Below are positions 34,086 to 46,544 of a stretch of DNA of 64,000 nt, in pieces. A program made the translations under genes and the position numbers. Numbering within the stretch: position 1 is the first letter of the stretch; each line of letters begins with the position of its first letter. The stretch is taken from positions 105,176,917 to 105,240,916 of the forward strand of contig NC_060254.1 in assembly GCF_921293095.1 (NCBI RefSeq), in the 5' to 3' direction. The stretch comes from Ischnura elegans. Taxonomy: Eukaryota; Arthropoda; Insecta; Odonata; Coenagrionidae. The notes beneath the pieces are model-generated. The model was not told the DNA's origin and made no database searches. It worked only from the letters and a program-made list of their open reading frames with translations.

Positions 34086-34439
34086 AATGTTTTTTTCGTG
34101 GCAATTAACAGTCTTGGTATATATGTGTCCTCATTCATGTTAAATAATAGTGGTGTATAAGAACTAAAATTCCCTTCGAAATTAAAAAGAAATGGGTAAC
34201 ATGTCAAGTACGAGACCTGACTTCAGTGCAGGGTACATCCCCGGAAGGGTCATACGGTGGCCTGAGTGGTAGAGAAAAATTGATCTTGTAATGCTCCTCA
34301 GAAATTTTAACTTCTTCCCAAGGCGGAGATGTTAGTATTGAAGAATTTTTAATGAAATTACATTTTGTTGTCATAAACTTCTAGAAGCATCATTATGCAG
34401 AAAACTTTCTACAGTTACACTTAATGAGTCTACCTGATG
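34086..34439. other. No gene seen
   Basis: GGTGGCCTGAGTGG at about 34256-34269 is a good pol III box A, but no box B follows. Confidence 0.4.
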
Positions 34440-34883
34440 TTTTCAAGTAGGCTTCCGTGGAGATTGTGATGATATTTAGTGATTTTTTCGGGTATTCTTC
34501 CGCGTTTATCCATTTTGAAGGACAATATTTCGCCAACGTTCCAGTTGGCTTCCTCAGGTCCACTGAAGTGTCGATGCAGAAAGTTGTTCATCTTATAAAC
34601 ACCTCGTTTGCCGCCTTTTTTGTGGAGGTGTGCCCTGATTGGTCAGGATCTTTGAAGACCCTTTTCCACGCGCTGGCGAGATTGTAGCCGTCTTCACGGT
34701 TGAAGTTCTTCGTTGTTTTGGCGATCTCAATTGCCTCCCTGATTATTCTCGGGTAGTAGCGGCCTTCTTTGTACAAAAGAGAGGCGTCGTCAAAGCCAAT
34801 ATTGTGCGTCGGTCCACTCCATTGGTGTTCCGCCGCCGCTGACTGGGTGAAATGTCTATTTTTTACGTGCCTTCTGTGCTCTT
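34440..34883 (-). pseudogene. Penelope-like element, C-terminal part
   Basis: The minus-strand frame contains EEHRRHVKNRHFTQSAAAEH, then a GFDDASLLYKEGRYYPRIIR stretch and EAIEIAKTTKNFNREDGYNL, then SAWKRVF. These are the conserved C-terminal blocks after the GIY-YIG core in Penelope-like elements. The 3' trailer at 34440-34600 carries CTGAGGAAGCCAACTGGAAC and GTTGGCGAAATATTG on the minus strand, a typical Penelope tail. The frame is broken at 34884 by a 1,145-bp TIR transposon, and the GIY-YIG core continues at 36029. Confidence 0.82.
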
Positions 34884-35339
34884 CCCTGATAAAAATAAAC
34901 TCCACAATGGTGGGTTAAGGAAGGGTAGTAGCCTTCATGGTGGGTAATTACCCTTGCACAACCCACGCTCTACCCACTATTAAGGGGAAGGGAAGGATAG
35001 AAAAATCCTTCGTCTACCCTTCCTTGGGACTTGGAATTTATAACTGAGGAAAACATATCGACATTGCCTCCTCAGCTACTTTCACCTGCTAAAGAGCATT
35101 GAGTTCTGTACAAGAACGTAAGCAGTCTTTGAATCGTACCCTCCGCCCCCCGAAATATAAAAACACAATCATTTTCCTTCATAAAAGAAAACAAAATATT
35201 AAAAAATAATGAATTAAGGAATATTTCTTTAACTATTGAAGTTTTTTCGATCATGAAAAGTGTTGGAATTAGTTGAAAACCCAATAATTAGTATCCTGGT
35301 TTTCAAAAATTTCCCCACCCGGTTTTGGACACCCCCCCC

Positions 35340-35376
35340 CCTCCCCCCCCCGAACGAAATTCCTGGTTACGCCACT
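35340..35376. mobile_element. hAT-type right terminus fragment
   Basis: C-run then AATTCCTGGTTACGCCACTG, a classic hAT end. The left end of this nested element was not found. Confidence 0.5.
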
Positions 35377-35621
35377 GTACACAATAGATTATATAATTGT
35401 GTGAAAAAAGCTCAGTTAGAAGTTCTTTCATTCACATTTTTAGGATGTAACCTATTTGCGTGGCTGACAATGGGACATGGGGGGAGTGATGTTCGGTATT
35501 TGTATGCCGATCTTATTTTCTGAAACGAAAAAGTCACAGCTTTCTTCCACATAGACTCGGGTGCGAATCTCATCTTAAGATTTTGTAGTATATGATCCGT
35601 TGAGAAGCCTTTCCTAAGTAC

Positions 35622-35700
35622 TACTTCGATAGCCAAGGTTGTTAAGGTACTAGTTTTTCATCCTCTTATATGTAGGTTCTGGGTTCAAGACCATGTTCGG
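35622..35700 (+). repeat. tRNA-like (SINE-type) sequence
   Basis: TAGCCAAGGTTGTTAAGG resembles box A and GGTTCAAGACC matches the box B consensus about 45 bases later. Not a functional tRNA, because the stems do not close. Confidence 0.4.
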
Positions 35701-36028
35701 TCAATTTTTTTCTGTCTTATAATTTTAGAAATCACTGTTATAATTCATCCCCATTAGTTTAATTTAGTTGCTTAGCGATTTTTTTTAAATTTACATGTTA
35801 ATTTATGGATTTTTAGTTTTCATATTAGTCCTACCCTTCCTGTACCCTTCGTTGAGGCTGGCAGAACCCTTCCCTTACACTCTAGGAAGGAGAGGGCCTA
35901 CCCACCAATGTTCTAAAATACCCTTCGTGTACCGTTGCTGAAAGTTATAGGAAGGGTACACCTATCCTTCCCTTACCCTCATTGGAGGGTAGACCTCCCC
36001 ACAATGGAGGAGTTTATTTTGTACAGGG

Positions 36029-36250
36029 TTGGACTCGGCATTTCAGTGCTCGTGATGTTTGGTCGATGTAGGAATCACCGCCGCTGCATTGTGGAGGAGT
36101 GGAAGCCCTCCAAAAACACAGCATCATGACCAGATTCGAATATCCTCGTCAAAATGAAAGAACACACCTTAATGACATCTGTGGAGGAGTATACCAGATT
36201 AAATGTAAATGAAATTGTCTTATACTTCTTAAAGTCTTCTTGTCTTATAC
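36029..36250 (-). pseudogene. Penelope GIY-YIG core, upstream half
   Basis: The minus strand reads GDSYIDQTSRALKCRVQP at about 36080-36029, matching the YIGQTGR...K.R core with D for G and S for G. It continues directly, across the inserted transposon, into EEHRRHV at 34870. Upstream (to 36250) the frame is disrupted. Confidence 0.65.
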
Positions 36251-37119
36251 TTGTAAAAATGATTTGCAGGTTTAATGTATTTCATGTATATATTTTTTGC
36301 ACACAACAAGCATATTTACGCAAATAGGAGATATGTAACGATTGAATTTGGTAATCTAGACGTCATCGCTGTATTACAGCGACCAAAAATCTTCCCCTGC
36401 TTAATGATATTGCAGTAATATAATTTCAAGTTAAATTTCTTTATTTTCGGTGACTCACGCAATAATTAGTAAAAGTAATTTCAATAGTTAGAATATCTTT
36501 TATAAGAAAATAACTTCCCGTAGTTTTTTCCCCGGTTGTAATTTATCGAGAAACACATTTTCCGGAAATGCGAGAAAAATTAACCAACGTGATACTTTTC
36601 GTATCGTGTTTTGATGACACAGCGGTTACTTTTGAAAATATTTAGACACTAAATGAAGATATGCACGTTATATTACCTACTCGGTGAAATATTTATTCTT
36701 GGTTAGCGTCAGCAAGAATTTAAAAGGAAATGGTGTAACCTAGAACCCAACTGATAATGTGCAGTATATTCTCTATATTCATCTTATTTTCAATGCTTGG
36801 TTCCAAAAAATTAATATATTATAGTCATAGCCGATACATTATCGAGAGGTACTTACTTTAAAGCAGTTTCTCCTTCTACCGTGTAAATTACATCTTTTGT
36901 AGCAGGTTTGGAATGACCAAAATGGTTAAAATAATTTGATAGTCTATTTATTAGCTTCATTACATTTTTAAAGGTTTTACATGGATGAAAATACGTGTCG
37001 AAAGATATTTAAACTGTTAATAATGTAGCACATTTAAAACGGATTTATATACTCACCATTATTCCTAGTACTTCATTTCCACCATCCCTCAAAAGATATG
37101 CTCCCTCTTTTCTCAGAAA
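36251..37119. other. No gene seen
   Basis: AT-rich unique sequence without long frames or recognised repeats. Confidence 0.5.
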
Positions 37120-38290
37120 TTGGTCTTCATATTCTTTTTCCTCTTTGATTTCCTTTCACTTTCTATGCAAAGGAACAGAAAACTTGAAAACTCGGGCTCG
37201 CCCCGTTCCAAGCACACCCTCGCAACTCAACACTGGGCTTCGGATGATAGAAAAAAACTGCTGGGGGGTGTTTCAGAGTCTCCCCTTCCGAGCGAATCGG
37301 GAGACTTGACGCGGATTCTACGTCACTTGCTAGCGGCCAGACAATCCGTGCGTTTCAGACTGGCTTCCTATCGACTAAATGACGGCTTTCCGATAGGATA
37401 GAAGTCGAGTGGGCTATAGGTGAAGGAAGCTCATTCCGGTTGGGAATGGTGATATGTTATACTGTTGGTTTTTATCAAGTATTTGGTTCTAATAAAATAA
37501 TACCACTTTATTTCATGAGTGCTGATGCATGTGGATATTCTGATAGAGTAATATTGGTGTAAGTGACTTTAATAATCGTGTAAATTAGACAATAGATGCG
37601 CAGACTGTATCACTGTCGGTGCAAGTTCATTTGCGTTGTTATTTGGACGAGTAATTTGGCAAAAAGAACGTTAAACAAGTTGGTATGCATGGCGTAATGA
37701 CTTACAAATATGTAGGTAGCATTATGCATTGGAAATGTGTCCGTGGGTTTGAAAGTATAACAATTCGTCTAGTTTGATATGATTGTGTGCATGGCCATTG
37801 GCATCGCAGTTACATCGGAATTAGGCGTGGTAACGTGCGTAATACAGTTGATTCTATAGAGCACATCCTAAATATTCGTTTTAATATGAGATGTTAGTTC
37901 AAGCATAACGGGAACAGCCACGGTAACAACTATACGGAAGCACCCTCACACAATCTTGTCATATATACTCCACAAATTTCGACGTCCTTCCCATGAGAAA
38001 TAGGGTGGTTTGCTATTGTTTTTTTATTCAGATTATTACTCCTGGAGTACGTATTTCACGCTTTTAGATTTTTAAATTACGATACCTATTTTTCGCGATT
38101 AAATGAAAATTGAAAAATTTCAAGCGCGCGAAAACGCGACGGGTAAGCATGAATGCCGGGAAAACTCCCGTGTGACGTCGTTCTGGTTCCCGCTGCCTTA
38201 AGCGAGGTGACCCTGGGGCGAGGCTCTGAGCGCTGATACGACGCAGGATGCTAGCATGTAGCAGAGTACCATGCTAGCTGATGGCGCTTG
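37120..38290. other. CpG-richer region, gene uncertain
   Basis: 37180-37430 and 38100-38290 are richer in CG dinucleotides than their surroundings. The first holds a 93-codon plus-strand frame without a recognisable domain. The second holds AAGCGCGCGAAAACGCG, a TGACGTCG half-consensus CRE and a 9-bp inverted repeat (38250-38258 with 38270-38278). These may be promoter-like islands, but no transcript start can be argued. Confidence 0.3.
38250..38278. repeat. 9-bp inverted repeat GCTAGCATG
   Basis: GCTAGCATG and its complement CATGCTAGC around an 11-base loop, in the CpG-rich patch. Confidence 0.7.
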
Positions 38291-41200
38291 GCTTAAATAA
38301 GGATTATTAATACTTAATCAAACGGGGAAAACTGTCCTACCTTAGCCAGTTTTAAAAGGTGATTATTAAGACATGTTTCCCTGATCTCTGTGCCTCATGC
38401 ATGCATTTGTAACCTCAGACGCTGTAAAACTCCTATCTACTCGTATAGAAACTGTGACGTTACGTGGAGTGGCATCGTATGCGCCAATCTGGCCTCTTTC
38501 AAATGAGGATAAAATTGTCCCTTGCCATTCGTCTAAACCAGTATTTCTAAAACCAAATAATTTGTATATTATGAATACAGTAATGGTGGGTAAGACATCG
38601 CAATCGACGCCTTTCGTTTCCTTTGATGAAGGAAACTACACAATTACACAAAATGATCATCGACTTACCCCGAAATATTTACCCAGATATATATGGAATT
38701 CTGTCGGGCGTGATGCTTAGAGATAAATAGCGACCGCCTGTGATAAAATAAAAAAGGGAGATAAAATTGCATCCGCCAGTCCAGCAGTCCGGAGACGGCT
38801 GCCGGCTGCGGGGATCACCGTACTCAACGGATGTTGGAAAGTGAATCTTTTAAACCAGGCGATTGATATAAAATCTATAATTAGACACGAACCCTTCTTT
38901 TCGTGAGCTACGTGTTTAAACAAATTTCGAAAGTAGAAACCTGCACTAACGGCGAATTTCTTTAAGAGCTATTTGACATGCATTCATTTAATTAATTTTA
39001 AAATAGGAAAAAGAGAATGTATGTAATTGTTTCTTAAGGTAACACTCTGGGGTCTAGTTGCTGTGATAACTAGAGTTATATATTTATATCAGTCATAACT
39101 AATTGCTCCCTGTGTAACCGGGTACAAATGCTAGTGGAGGCGGAGATTTTTCAAATATTGCACCTTGCTTGCCGTAGCACTTTGAGGACGGCGTTTGGAA
39201 CACATCCCTCTGTTCTTCGGAGGGTATGACAAGCCGCCATAACAATGAATACTTACCACAAATACTGACTTGATAGAACTACCATGGAACTGCTTTTTCT
39301 TTACCTCTTCACTCTTTCTGCTGCTCCTCCATAGTGGCTGATGTTTTCACTTTATTTATTATTAAAATATTGTTATACATTTAATTTTCTAAAATCAAGT
39401 AAGTGATTCTGATGGGTTGTTACAAATGCTAATGGCTCAAATTATGGCATCGACAAAAATTATCGTTAGAATATTTTACAGCAAACTTGGGCATTGCCAA
39501 AAAATTGATCCATGAACCTCATTAATTAAGCTACAATAGATAAATATCTCGCTACAGTATCTATTCGTCGTCAAGCCTAGTCAATAAGTTATTATTATTT
39601 AATACATTTATTAGTGACAATGTGGCAAACATGGTTAAGTCAAAATCATCTGGAACTCTCTTCTTCCGTGATGCCTTGTGATATGGTATTCGTCCGAAAC
39701 TTAAGGGAAGCCGATAAAACCCCCAAATAGACCACCGTGTGATGAGGATCAGGGCTGGTGAATAGATGGCGTAGAGTGTCCGCTGTGTTGTCTTGCGTCG
39801 CGCTCTCGTTGTCCTTTGCATTATTCGTACAGCGGATTTCATGGTGATGCTATTTGTGAGGTGCTGTGTTTTAAATAAATCGGAATTAGTCCACTACATT
39901 ATAACAATCTTTTATGATTGAAAAAACTCGTCCTTTTTGTTATAGCCTAGACAATAAGGCTCAGGTCATTGAGATAATTTACAATATATGTTTAAATTCA
40001 ATCGTGGAGAGCAGTTCCCATAAGTTCCCATTGCCACACCAATTGTTTTATGGCCACATGCGCATTTTTCAGGAAGTAATTGAACATTTATTATTTATAT
40101 TATTGATTGAATCATTTATTTTCTCAACTAATAGACTTAGTAATTAGAGAATAAAAGAGAGACAAGATGCCGCTGAAGGAAGGTAGATAGGAGAGAAATA
40201 TATGGTACTTAATGGGCGTAAGATGAAATTTAGAATGATTTAATAAAGTAGGTTTTATGCTATATCAAATTGGAATTTTAAGTATTTCATGTTATCTTAT
40301 ATTGGCTAGGTCGCGTAGAAATTTTCTTTCAGAAACATGTGGCAGATATTAACTTCGACGATGTTGTGAATTTTGGAATAATTTTGTCTCGAGCACCTAC
40401 CTCACATGTGACTCTAAAATAACTTTATAAAGAAGAAGACCAATGGACATCAAGTCATATTAGAATCACATGATGACCAATGAAAAATATATTCAATCGT
40501 GTGAAAAGAAGTTACTCTAAATTTTAAGATTAAGTAGCGCTCAGATAGTATGAGTATCATGGTAGACTACCTGAGATTAGAATTTGATGAAAAGAACGAT
40601 TTTTCCCTCATCCGTCCGCCTGCCCAATGGCCATCACCCGCTCATTCCAGAAACACCATCTGTTCCCCAACACCATCGCAAGCCGCGCTGTCCTGGACTT
40701 GGGCCACAGATGTTCTCTCAGTTGGACATGGGGAGATAGCAGGTCCACTTTGGCGACCACTGGCTCGGATGCAGGATCTGAGGAAGGGAGAAGGTAGAAA
40801 GCGATCGGTGACTCTGCGCCCGCCAGCCCTTCCGTTCTTTTGGACGCTGAGTGCCATTTCAATCTATTGCATGGATGGAGGAAGGGTACTGCAGGCAGCG
40901 GGCAACTCCACACCCTCCTTACCACAAGCTCAGTCATCTGAGAACATAAGTTGTCCGTTTAAGGCTAGTAGCAAGCCTCATTAACAATATCACAGCCATT
41001 GATTCTCTCGCGTTGTGAGAACCATGGAGCAACAAGAACGAAATTTGATGAATGGGAATTGAAATTTCTTGTCCTTTATGCTTTTAAAAGAGATATATAA
41101 AAAAATCAACTGTGGCCAAGGTTGAGACGTATAACATACTTACGACATATGACACCTGAAAGAAAGATACAGCATAAGCAATGGAGGCATTAAAAATCAC

Positions 41201-42049
41201 CAAGCAATTAAATGAAACTCAGGCGATCTTCAAACAATCGAATTATTATGCTTCTTTGTTTTGGGACAAATGAGACGTGTTACTTTTTGATTTCATTCTG
41301 CCGGGTTTAACGATAAATGCAAATACTTGGTCGATTGCGCGGAGCCATTCAAAATAAAATAAGAGACGTGCTAAAATTCTGTAAGTGTTCTGATACATGA
41401 CACCGCCCGTGCCCTAAACGCTTGTGCTACCCAACTGTTCTTTGAGCAATTTCAATGGGGCGTTTACGACAACCCTCCGTCCAATGATGAACTTGCGATT
41501 TTTGACTTGCATAATTCGCGGAGTGACAATTTGGCTAGGAAAAAGCGCTTTTAAGCGGACGATTAGATTCAGGAAAGCGGTAAAATCATTGGAAGGCATT
41601 CGCAGCAACGTCCTATGGAGAACAACCTTCGCCGAGGCCATTGCATCGAAAATGAAGCAAATGTGTACTTATTGTTTAGCAATGAAATGATTTTTGTTTT
41701 TTTCTTTTAGTCATGACCCATTGGAGGTATAAAAAAACAGCCCTCGGTAATGAGAAAGAACATACAAAGAATAATTAAAAAATAACCAATGCTCATGTAC
41801 AGAATATTAAATCAGGAAGATCAAAAAGATGTTCTAAATCTTCTAATTCAACATAATTCTCTGCGTGCCACTTTTCGGATGTTTGGCAGGGGATGATTAA
41901 TCACCATCTTGCAGCATGCAAGAGGACCACCGCTCCCGAACCGCACGGTCATTGTAATATTACGCATAATGGCATAATATACGTCCATATCAGGGGATTT
42001 GGTTCATTGATTCACGTGTTCACTCGTACTTGTAATTTCATTTGCTTTA
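38291..42049. other. No recognised gene; several weak open frames
   Basis: The frames at 38397-38720 (107 codons, plus), 39561-39842 (93 codons, minus, very basic N-terminus MKSAVRIMQRTTRARRKT) and 40550-40984 (144 codons, plus, opposed by 109- and 71-codon minus frames) were read for domains, and none was recognised. The last is in a GC-rich patch that is open on both strands, so length alone is weak evidence. Confidence 0.35.
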
Positions 42050-42200
42050 ACACAGTTAAGTTAACATAAGAGCTCACTCTGCGACTATACGCAGTAAAGC
42101 GTACCTCGTAACCTAAGTGCGTGACGTCAGGAGAGGATTACTGAGCGTCTCTTTTGTGGCGCCCTCACTCCCTTTCCCCCATCCCCTCTCCTTCTCCTTC
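42050..42200 (+). promoter_or_regulatory. Candidate TATA-less promoter with CRE
   Basis: A perfect TGACGTCA at 42122-42129 is followed by a long pyrimidine-rich stretch (about 42165-42215). This architecture resembles the 46.4-kb promoter. It precedes a splice donor at 42502. Confidence 0.4.
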
Positions 42201-42501
42201 AATACCTCCCCTTAACAACCAGCTCTCCACCCTACGACGCGCCAACCGAGCGCCTTCGCGATGCACTTGGACTCGAAATCAGGCCGACAATTTTGACTCT
42301 GACTTGAGCTATTTGTTCACGGCAACCTCCCCTGATATCCTAAGTGATTCCCCGCCCTCTTTACCTCTCAGGACTGTATGTTAGAAGCAGTGCGTCACTT
42401 GGGTTTCCCCCCAATTCCTCATTCCATCATACCTAGTGAAGTTTGAGTCTCACAGCAATTTGGATAGGGTAAGGTGTGTCCTCCCTCGCAGAAGGGTACG
42501 G
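42140..42501 (+). other. Candidate first exon
   Basis: It would end at CGG|GTAAGT (intron from 42502), a strong donor. No long open frame continues into the next exon. The 76-codon frame at 42154-42384 is C-rich and unconvincing. The start is only approximate. Confidence 0.35.
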
Positions 42502-42754
42502 GTAAGTCCTATTCTCGTAAATAACCTATTAATCCATGATAACCTACAAATTTAATCATAATTGTTCATTATTTTTGATCAAGTAGGAAACATTCTTTGG
42601 AAAATTATTTGGACACAATTATTGGAGTTTTTGTACCCACATCCTTGGTTTCGACTCCATGTTACTTCCGAGTATAATGATTAAGAACTGTTCCTTTCAT
42701 CAGTACCAAATTTTTAGTGATATATCTTAAAGCTACTTCTTGTTCTTTTTACAG

Positions 42755-43098
42755 TGTACAAAAGGTGGAGTGAACAATTCAATTAATTCAGTGATTGACA
42801 GTGCAATTCTAAAATCAAGTTGCCAACGATCTCTTCGAGCCTTTTCCTCAACGTTTGGATAATAATAAATGGCTCTTCATCACGATGAAAGCAGTGTGCA
42901 TGTCTCTTGGATTTATGTGAAGATACCAGAATGTGTTACTCATCGGCTAAAGAGTGAAGTGAAAGTGTCAAGGTTCCAACAAATAATTCATTGTCAGTGT
43001 TGTGTTCAATGTGAAGTGCTTATGAATATAAGTATTTTGGGGTGTCGCTGTTTTAAAGCTGAGCTCTGTCGTCGATGGACCTGGAAGCAAGTAGAAGG
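42755..43098 (+). CDS. Candidate second exon with unassigned ORF
   Basis: The acceptor is TTCTTTTTACAG ending at 42754. ATG at 42869 lies in a good context (ATAATAAATGG). The frame reads MALHHDESSVHVSWIYVKIP, then cysteine-containing CQCCVQCEVL and GCRCFKAELC segments, with WKQVEG near 43098. A weak donor, GTAGGG, lies there. Without that splice the frame runs to 43222 (117 codons). The clustered cysteines might bind metal, but I do not recognise a family. It could equally be chance. Confidence 0.3.
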
Positions 43099-43222
43099 TA
43101 GGGAGTCTTCTTCTCCTCTTGCAGTTTTATTCAACATGGAGGTTAAACAATTTTTGCATAAAATAATTTTAAACAGAAGTGATATCGCTCCATTTTTTCT
43201 GAGGAGAAGGAAAATTCTTTGA

Positions 43223-46130
43223 CCCAATTCGCGGAGTCTCCTAAAAATGAAAAATATTTCAGGAGTTTATTCGTAGAGTGTCTTTGAATGTTGGTGCTAT
43301 CGTTTTTTGTAGTATGGCGGGGTGAATAAAAAAGGATTTTCATATTAGTTCAATAGGTATAAATTTCCTAGTACTGCTCTTTCGCTATCGCGTGATCTGG
43401 CCACCAATTTCTACAGGTTCGACTAAGTTGATTTAAGATGCCTTGGGATGAATATTCCTAATGCTCGTATAGAGATTCGTAATGATCCAATGCTTTGATT
43501 TTACACCCCATACTGATACGCCATTTATAACTGTTTTTAATCTGTAAAGTGTCTGAAAATGCAATCAGTGTCGTGTACACTAAGTTCTCAAAAAGGTTTT
43601 TGTTCAGTGAAAACAGGGTCGGATAGAAAAGAACAACTGAATCACCTCTTTGGAAAAGAGAGTTGAAGTGAGAAAGGTGTTTGGTTGGTAGAAGTAGATA
43701 AGCTTCTTCTCCACTTCCCACTGCGCTTTATAAACATGAATGTGCAAACCTACGTGGACCAGTAACCGTATGACTCGCTATAATCTAAACCTATTCTTTT
43801 GCGTGTTTCATGGTATGTACCTTGATTTGATCCCTTGCGTGCCGACCGTGTAAATCTCAGACAAAACGCAAGCCATACGTGCTAATTCAATATTTCTGCC
43901 ACATTTGCTTCGTTCACTTTTTTATCCAAGATAACCCCTCTCCATATTTTTCCTTCGTCGTGTAGTTTACCGAAAAATCGAAACAGTTTGAAAGCTGAAG
44001 TAAACCACGACACCGTTCCCCTTGTACTGACATAACTCGTGAGTTGCGAAAGAATATTCTAATATATTGACAGAATACTTAGTCGGCTAATCTCATGTTT
44101 AAAAGTTATGAGGCGTACGAATTTTTATCCCTTCAGCTTTTGTTGACTACGACCATTATCATTAATGAACACAATACCGATAAGCAAACCACGCTGGCAA
44201 AGACTGAATTACACATTCAGAAATATTCCCATGCAGAAACGCGTTGATTACAATCCATAAACTCATTTAGTTTCAATTTGTCAATTGAAATTTCCCTCTA
44301 GTAAAGGTGACCAAGCTAATACCAATGAACTTGGCTTGTGTTGAAGTTGAAATTCATTGATTATTTCCGTACAGCTTTTTCTTGAAATTTGCAAGAATGT
44401 TAGTGTCGCATCATTGTGGCTTCGATGATCTGTTGCGAAATCTCCTTCACTTTAACCTCTACAAACACAGAACTTCGAATAGGCATGCCTGCTGGCGCCA
44501 AGAATTGAAGCCTAAAATCCGTAATAATTCTAGTCGACAATGGTTTTATTTCGGGGAAAATAAAACAAAAATTTGTATTAAATTAAAATATGTTTAAACC
44601 TACTCAAGATGCCAGTTTTTATGCCTTTACTGAAGAACAAAATTTGCTATATCAAAGATAATTAATTTGAGTCGTTACAAAATGATTAAATCTAATGATG
44701 AAATCATAACGACATGACTTACCTTGTGTAAAATTCGAAGATGAAGACCAAGATCCTTCACGGAAGAAATCAATTTCATCTGTCCTTCATTACGCTATCC
44801 TTGAAGTGGTAACTTTCGCTGGTGACTTATATCTTCAGTTGGTTCGTAATGAACCATTTAGCAATCTCTTTGTATAAAGAAGACGGCATCAGGTTACTCC
44901 ATCCGTTGGCCCAAGTTGAACTCTGCAATCAGGGAAACGAATCTGCGAATGACCAGAAAAATAAATACTACTATGTTATTTTTATAATTCAATCAAGAGC
45001 TACTAATTTCATCGGCGTGTACATTAAAGTATAATGCCATAATTATTCAGGCTTAGTTAGCGACACTACCTTGAGGCCAAGAAAGGTTTGATAGCTACTA
45101 ACTAACGCCATTATAAATGAACAAATGTAAAAGCGAGCATGCAAGTCTTCGATATTTTATCGATATCCGTGGCATAGTGGAAGAAGATGATCACATTGCG
45201 GACTTAATTGAAAAGCATAGATCACATAGAAGACTGAAGATCTTCGAAGCAATTGAAAGCTCTGTTTTGCACTGTCCAGATTTAATTGTTTACGCTCGGC
45301 TAATTAACAAAAAATGGAAAATATTTTTGGGTGTTTTTTAAATGCTTTTTTGCGATTAAACTTAAGGCAGCAATTATGAGATTATCGACCCATTCGCAGC
45401 TGACTTACAACGGACAAATGGATAGAACATTTCCGTTTCATGGAATCTTTACCACCGAAATAATGCGTAGAGAAGGAGTATTAATCTAAGCAATGCATTG
45501 AACCATGATTGAATTGAAACTACTAATGCTCAGTGTGGTTTTCATACTTAAATATTCGATAAATTTGAAACATCTGTGACAAATAATGGATCGTAAAGGA
45601 GAGATTTTTATGCGCTATTGAGAACACATAAATACTTATCCCATATGTACAAATCGCATAGTGGGATTAGCAATGCTCTTATCGCTCGCGAACTCACTAA
45701 ATATCTCCGCTAATCACTGTCGTATGGAGTAAGTTTACATGGTGAGCTACATTAGTAACATGTTAATGCTTGAGGACAATCATGATTAGAATTACTTTCT
45801 CTGTTCACTATCTCATAAAAATTACTTGTGCTCACTTACCTCAGTCAAAACCGCTGCATTTCTTCTAAGTATTTCTGTTGATATGTACGTCGTATAATCG
45901 CTCTCCATCCTCGTTTAGGCATAATGAGACGGTGACTTCAACGAACGAAGGAACGTTTAAAACAGTCCAGGAAATGAATTCAACAAATTGAAAACATTCA
46001 GAAGTGTGACTCTGCCGAAAGGCCGGTTGGTGCTTTCTTCGTAAATAAGGGGAAGGGGAGGTGCTGCTTTGCGGACGACAGTTGAATGCGGACCGTTGGT
46101 GTACTGTTATTCGTAATGCGGTGACGTGTT
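43223..46130. other. No recognised gene
   Basis: Unique AT-rich sequence. Frames at 43458-43721 minus, 44382-44597 plus and 45117-45341 plus have no recognisable domain. The last reads HIADLIEKHRSHRRLKIFEA and may be chance. Confidence 0.4.
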
Positions 46131-46164
46131 TTGCAAACGTACCTAATGACCTTCACACATGCCT

Positions 46165-46179
46165 AGAAAATTCTGGAAC
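46165..46179 (+). promoter_or_regulatory. Perfect heat-shock element
   Basis: AGAAAATTCTGGAAC fits nGAAnnTTCnnGAAn exactly over three units. It lies about 340 bp upstream of the proposed transcription start. Confidence 0.55.
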
Positions 46180-46443
46180 ATAGATCACGTGTGTTTCGAC
46201 CGTTGGCCGCTTGAGAATTTCCGCGCTATTTTTGTATAATAGCTGAATCATACGAACGAATCTTATTGGCCGAACGTTTTATTGATTTTCCGCGCGATTA
46301 ATTTTTTAATTATAATAAAAAATATTACCGTATTTATTGATGTACTTCATTGGATAAAATTTCAAAGGACCCACATCTAAGATATTCAGCGCTTTTTTTC
46401 GGTTTTTTGTTGATTAAATAAATAAATCGGTTCGAAATCATCG

Positions 46444-46514
46444 TGACGTCACAGGCACACGTCACGTGGCTGACGTAGTGTCGGAACGTCCCCTCCCTCC
46501 TTTTCTGGACTTCA
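46444..46514 (+). promoter_or_regulatory. TATA-less promoter: CRE, E-box, initiator
   Basis: TGACGTCA at 46444-46451, CACGTG at 46463-46468, a pyrimidine tract at 46489-46505 (CCCCTCCCTCC then TTTTCT) and TTCAGTT at 46511-46517 that fits the arthropod initiator. An inverted CCAAT (ATTGG) lies near 46265. A pyrimidine tract at the start recalls 5'-TOP genes, including snoRNA host genes. Confidence 0.55.
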
Positions 46515-46544
46515 GTTCGCGGCAAGCTCTGTTGGGATTAAGAG
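46514..46544 (+). ncRNA. Predicted exon 1 of the exon-array locus
   Basis: Runs from the TCAGTT initiator to AAGAG|GTGAGT, a perfect donor at 46545. It has no ATG. Transcript start is approximate. Confidence 0.5.

Larger units (their letters stand above)
34884..36028. mobile_element. TIR transposon inserted in the Penelope element
   Basis: The right terminus, read inward, is CCCTGTACAAAATAAACTCC; the left terminus is CCCTGATAAAAATAAACTCC. Rejoining the Penelope frame across it leaves a target duplication of 2 bp (TT). Both subterminal regions (34905-35035 and 35830-36000) contain many ACCCTTCC or GGAAGGGT motifs in both orientations. The middle contains a hAT-type right end at about 35355-35376 and a tRNA-like sequence at 35625-35700. 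No transposase. Superfamily not assigned. Confidence 0.82.

Noticed and set aside
40550-40984. 144-codon plus-strand frame with 109- and 71-codon frames opposite
   Set aside because: GC-rich sequence open in several frames at once; no domain, start context or splice structure. Kept only as an unassigned open frame.
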